From Candidatus Hydrogenedentota bacterium (GTDB lineage: Bacteria; Hydrogenedentota; Hydrogenedentia; Hydrogenedentales; SLHB01), in assembly GCA_003552765.1 (NCBI GenBank), contig PUOI01000384.1:1-8204 (forward strand): DNA of 8,204 nucleotides, in the 5' to 3' direction. Each line of letters begins with the position of its first letter. The stretch's first letter is position 1. The translations under genes and the position numbers were made by a program. The notes under the pieces were generated by a model. The model was not told the origin of the DNA, ran no database searches, and was given only the letters and a program-made list of their open reading frames with translations. Below, piece by piece: positions 6,881-8,204 of this stretch.

Positions 6881-6954
6881 GTAGAAGCGGCGCCCTCGCC
6901 GCTTAAGGTAAGCAACGCATCAACACCAGCAAGCGGCGAGGGCGCCGCTTCTAC
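6881..6954. repeat. REP/BIME-like element: perfect 24-bp inverted repeat of palindromic arms
   Basis: Positions 6881-6904 and 6931-6954 are exact reverse complements (24 bp, no mismatch) separated by 26 nt. Each arm is itself a hairpin: AAGCGGCG and CGCCGCTT form an 8-bp stem around a 4-nt loop (6885-6892 with 6897-6904 in the left arm). The outer GTAGA/TCTAC ends pair only between arms. Two head-to-head palindromic units with a spacer is the layout of REP pairs (BIMEs), known as dispersed, RAYT-mobilised intergenic repeats in other bacteria. Whether this sequence recurs in its genome cannot be seen here. It has no T-run to mark it as a terminator, and both flanking genes point away from it. 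Confidence 0.75.
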
Positions 6955-6995
6955 ATTGACTCCCCGCCGGGGACGTAGCCATTCCACCACATGGG

Positions 6996-7044
6996 GGCCA
7001 AAAGGCGGGGGTTGTACCCCCCCGGCACACCGCCTTTTCCGGCC
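6996..7044. repeat. Long GC-rich hairpin upstream of murC
   Basis: AAAAGGCGG (7000-7008) pairs with CCGCCTTTT (7030-7038), a 9-bp stem. Outside it, GGCC (6996-6999) pairs with GGCC (7041-7044) past a CC bulge. The loop contains a G-run and a C-run around TTGTA (7009-7023) that can pair as a further inner stem. It lies about 45 bp upstream of the candidate murC -10, so it is not in the murC leader if that promoter is right. It could be a palindromic repeat, or a terminator isolating murC from rightward readthrough, though its T-run is within the stem. Confidence 0.6.
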
Positions 7045-7085
7045 ATTGGGGTGTGATTTGCCTCTTTCTATTGTGGAGGGCGCTC

Positions 7086-7094
7086 TGTTATACT
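7086..7094 (+). promoter_or_regulatory. Candidate extended -10 promoter of murC
   Basis: TGTTATACT gives an extended -10 (TG at 7086-7087, hexamer TATACT 7089-7094, five of six consensus bases). No strong -35 is present; TTTCTA at 7065-7070 is the nearest with an 18-bp spacer. Transcription would begin near 7101, for a leader of about 32 nt. Two copies of GGGCGCT (7078-7084 and 7098-7104), 20 bp apart, flank the hexamer. A second weak box, TACAAT, lies at 7104-7109. Confidence 0.42.
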
Positions 7095-7117
7095 GGTGGG
7101 CGCTACAATATCTTGTA

Positions 7118-7135
7118 GGGGAGGTGCGATCGGTG
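7118..7135 (+). promoter_or_regulatory. Shine-Dalgarno that fixes the GTG start of murC
   Basis: GGGGAGG (7118-7124) lies 8 nt before GTG 7133-7135, ideal spacing. The nearby ATG at 7137 is out of frame and hits TGA after one more codon. An in-frame GTG at 7124 overlaps the Shine-Dalgarno sequence and cannot use it. The GTG at 7133 is therefore the start. Confidence 0.85.
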
Positions 7136-8204
7136 AATGGATTGACGCGAAACGTCCATTTTGTTGGGGTTGGCGGCATCGGGATGAGCGGTCTTGCCGA
7201 GATCTTGCTCAACTTGGGGTGCAATGTGTCTGGTTCGGACCTGAGTCCCTCGGACATCACGCAACGCCTGGAGCGCCGGGGGTTGCGGTTTCACACCGGG
7301 CATGCCGCGGCTCACGTGGGCGATGCGGACATTGTCGTGGTCTCGGCCGCGGTAAGCGAGGACAACCTGGAAGTGGTGGCGGCGCGGCGGCGCGGGTTGC
7401 CGGTGATTCACCGAAGCGAACTGCTGGCCGACTTGATGCGGCTCAAGCCCCACGCCGTGGCGGTGGGAGGCACGCACGGGAAAACCACCACGACGTCGAT
7501 GATCAGCGCCATCCTCGACCGGGCCAACATCGGCGCGACCAGCATCGTCGGGGGCATTCTACACCGCAGCGGCTCGAACGCGCGCTGGGGCAGCGGAGAT
7601 TACCTCGTGGCGGAGGCGGATGAACACGACGGCTCCTTTCTGCGGCTTCATCCCACGATCAGCGTCGTGACCAACATCGACGCCGAGCACCTCGAATACT
7701 ACGGCACCTTGGACAATATCAAGCGGGCCTTCACCGAGTTTTGCAATATGCCGCCCTTCTATGGTCAGGCCATTGTGTGCCATGACGATTCCAATGTCCA
7801 TGCCATCCTTCCGGAGGTGGAGAGCGTGTGCCTTACCTACGGCCTGGATGAGGGTGCGTCGCTGCACGCCAGCAACGTCCGCATGATCCGGGAAGAAGGG
7901 CGAGGGAGCGCGGACCGGCGCCACGCCCCCAACCTCTACACGGAGTTCGATGTCACCAGCCACGACGAGCGCTTCCGCGTCACGGGCCGGCTGGGCTCCA
8001 TCCGCATGCAGGCCATGGGCGAACACAATGTCCGCAACGCGTTGGCGGCCTGCGCGGTGGGCCTGTGTCTGGGGATGCGGTTCTCGCTCATTAGCGAAGG
8101 CCTTGAGCTATACGACGGGGTACGCCGGCGTTTGCAAGTGTGCGGCGAGCATAACGGGGTATTGGTGCTTGAGGATTACGCCCACCATCCCACGGAAATC
8201 CGCA
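7133..8204 (+). CDS. murC: UDP-N-acetylmuramate--L-alanine ligase (3' partial)
   Basis: MurC adds L-alanine to UDP-MurNAc with ATP in the cytoplasm, the first step of the peptidoglycan stem peptide. The window holds 357 codons from GTG 7133; the protein normally runs to about 450-490 residues, so the C-terminus is outside. The N-terminal UDP-binding domain opens with GVGGIGMSG (12-20). The ATP loop GGTHGKTTTT is at 112-121, followed by the central-domain motif AEADEHDGSF, where many MurC proteins have ESD in place of EHD. NIDAEH (181-186) matches the Mur ligase segment NIxxxH. The C-terminal domain begins with EDYAHHPTEI (347-356), a MurC/Mpl signature. MurC is favoured over Mpl because of the N-terminal GIGMSG and the NIDAEHLEYYG pattern, but the cut-off C-terminus leaves a small doubt. 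It is divergent from a peptidoglycan hydrolase operon, so cell-wall synthesis and shaping genes share one intergenic region. Confidence 0.93.
   Translation, partial: MNGLTRNVHFVGVGGIGMSGLAEILLNLGCNVSGSDLSPSDITQRLERRGLRFHTGHAAAHVGDADIVVVSAAVSEDNLEVVAARRRGLPVIHRSELLADLMRLKPHAVAVGGTHGKTTTTSMISAILDRANIGATSIVGGILHRSGSNARWGSGDYLVAEADEHDGSFLRLHPTISVVTNIDAEHLEYYGTLDNIKRAFTEFCNMPPFYGQAIVCHDDSNVHAILPEVESVCLTYGLDEGASLHASNVRMIREEGRGSADRRHAPNLYTEFDVTSHDERFRVTGRLGSIRMQAMGEHNVRNALAACAVGLCLGMRFSLISEGLELYDGVRRRLQVCGEHNGVLVLEDYAHHPTEIR

Larger units (their letters stand above)
6518..7132. other. 615-bp divergent intergenic region, rich in inverted repeats, no convincing gene
   Basis: This lies between the divergent M23/bactofilin operon and murC. 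Open frames of 60-120 codons exist on both strands, but their products are arginine/proline-rich and low in recognisable structure, and the + one ends inside a repeat, so I call none of them genes. Several inverted repeats are spread along it: 6667-6692, 6721-6760, 6796-6810, 6881-6954 and 6996-7044. Promoters for the two operons should lie at its ends, at 6541-6569 (leftward) and 7086-7094 (rightward). Confidence 0.7.

Noticed and set aside
6541..6906. 121-codon + strand frame in the intergenic region
   Set aside because: It has no Shine-Dalgarno sequence and an Arg/Pro/Cys-rich product without domains, and it ends inside the 24-bp inverted repeat, which shows that its end is accidental.
7096..7623. 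175-codon + strand frame overlapping murC
   Set aside because: It runs in a different frame through the murC ATP-loop region; its Gly/Arg-rich product is a shadow of murC.

Overview
This GC-rich bacterial window holds seven protein genes in three blocks, and I see no RNA genes, no insertion sequences, no CRISPR array and no signs of phage. The first gene looks like the large HzsA-related c-type cytochromes common in Planctomycetota and Hydrogenedentota-type genomes. The second combines a YVTN beta-propeller with a di-heme peroxidase-like domain. Bactofilin and complete MurC-type peptidoglycan synthesis point to a Gram-negative-type envelope. A Hydrogenedentota or PVC-like bacterium is my best guess, but it rests on gene content only and is weak.

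Left block, + strand, 1-4254. The C-terminal part of an HzsA-related di-heme protein (5' end outside the window) is followed after 109 bp by a membrane-anchored or exported YVTN/di-heme cytochrome. After another 33 bp comes a two-domain YjgF/RidA-fold protein that resembles the chorismatase family (FkbO/Hyg5/XanB2). The last two are closely spaced and probably cotranscribed. The two cytochromes probably act outside the cytoplasmic membrane in electron transfer. The chorismatase-like protein should be cytoplasmic, and its link to them is unclear.

Middle block, - strand, 6517-4365. An M23 (LytM) peptidase with a short cytoplasmic tail and one membrane helix is separated by 2 nt from a bactofilin gene. 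This is the known pairing in which a bactofilin polymer positions a cell-wall hydrolase. After 204 bp, apparently under its own promoter, comes a small zinc-ribbon protein of unknown role. A strong hairpin at 4294-4339 separates this block from the convergent left block.

Right block, + strand, 7133-8204. The N-terminal 357 codons of murC (UDP-N-acetylmuramate-L-alanine ligase) start at a GTG with a strong Shine-Dalgarno sequence and run off the window. murC and the M23/bactofilin operon are divergent and share a 615-bp intergenic region with no convincing gene. That region is unusually rich in inverted repeats, including a perfect 24-bp pair (6881-6904/6931-6954) whose arms are themselves hairpins, which looks like a REP/BIME-type element. 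I did not find a clearly new multi-gene system. The most interesting points are this repeat-laden divergent region, the M23-bactofilin-zinc ribbon cluster, and the chorismatase-like gene beside cytochromes.
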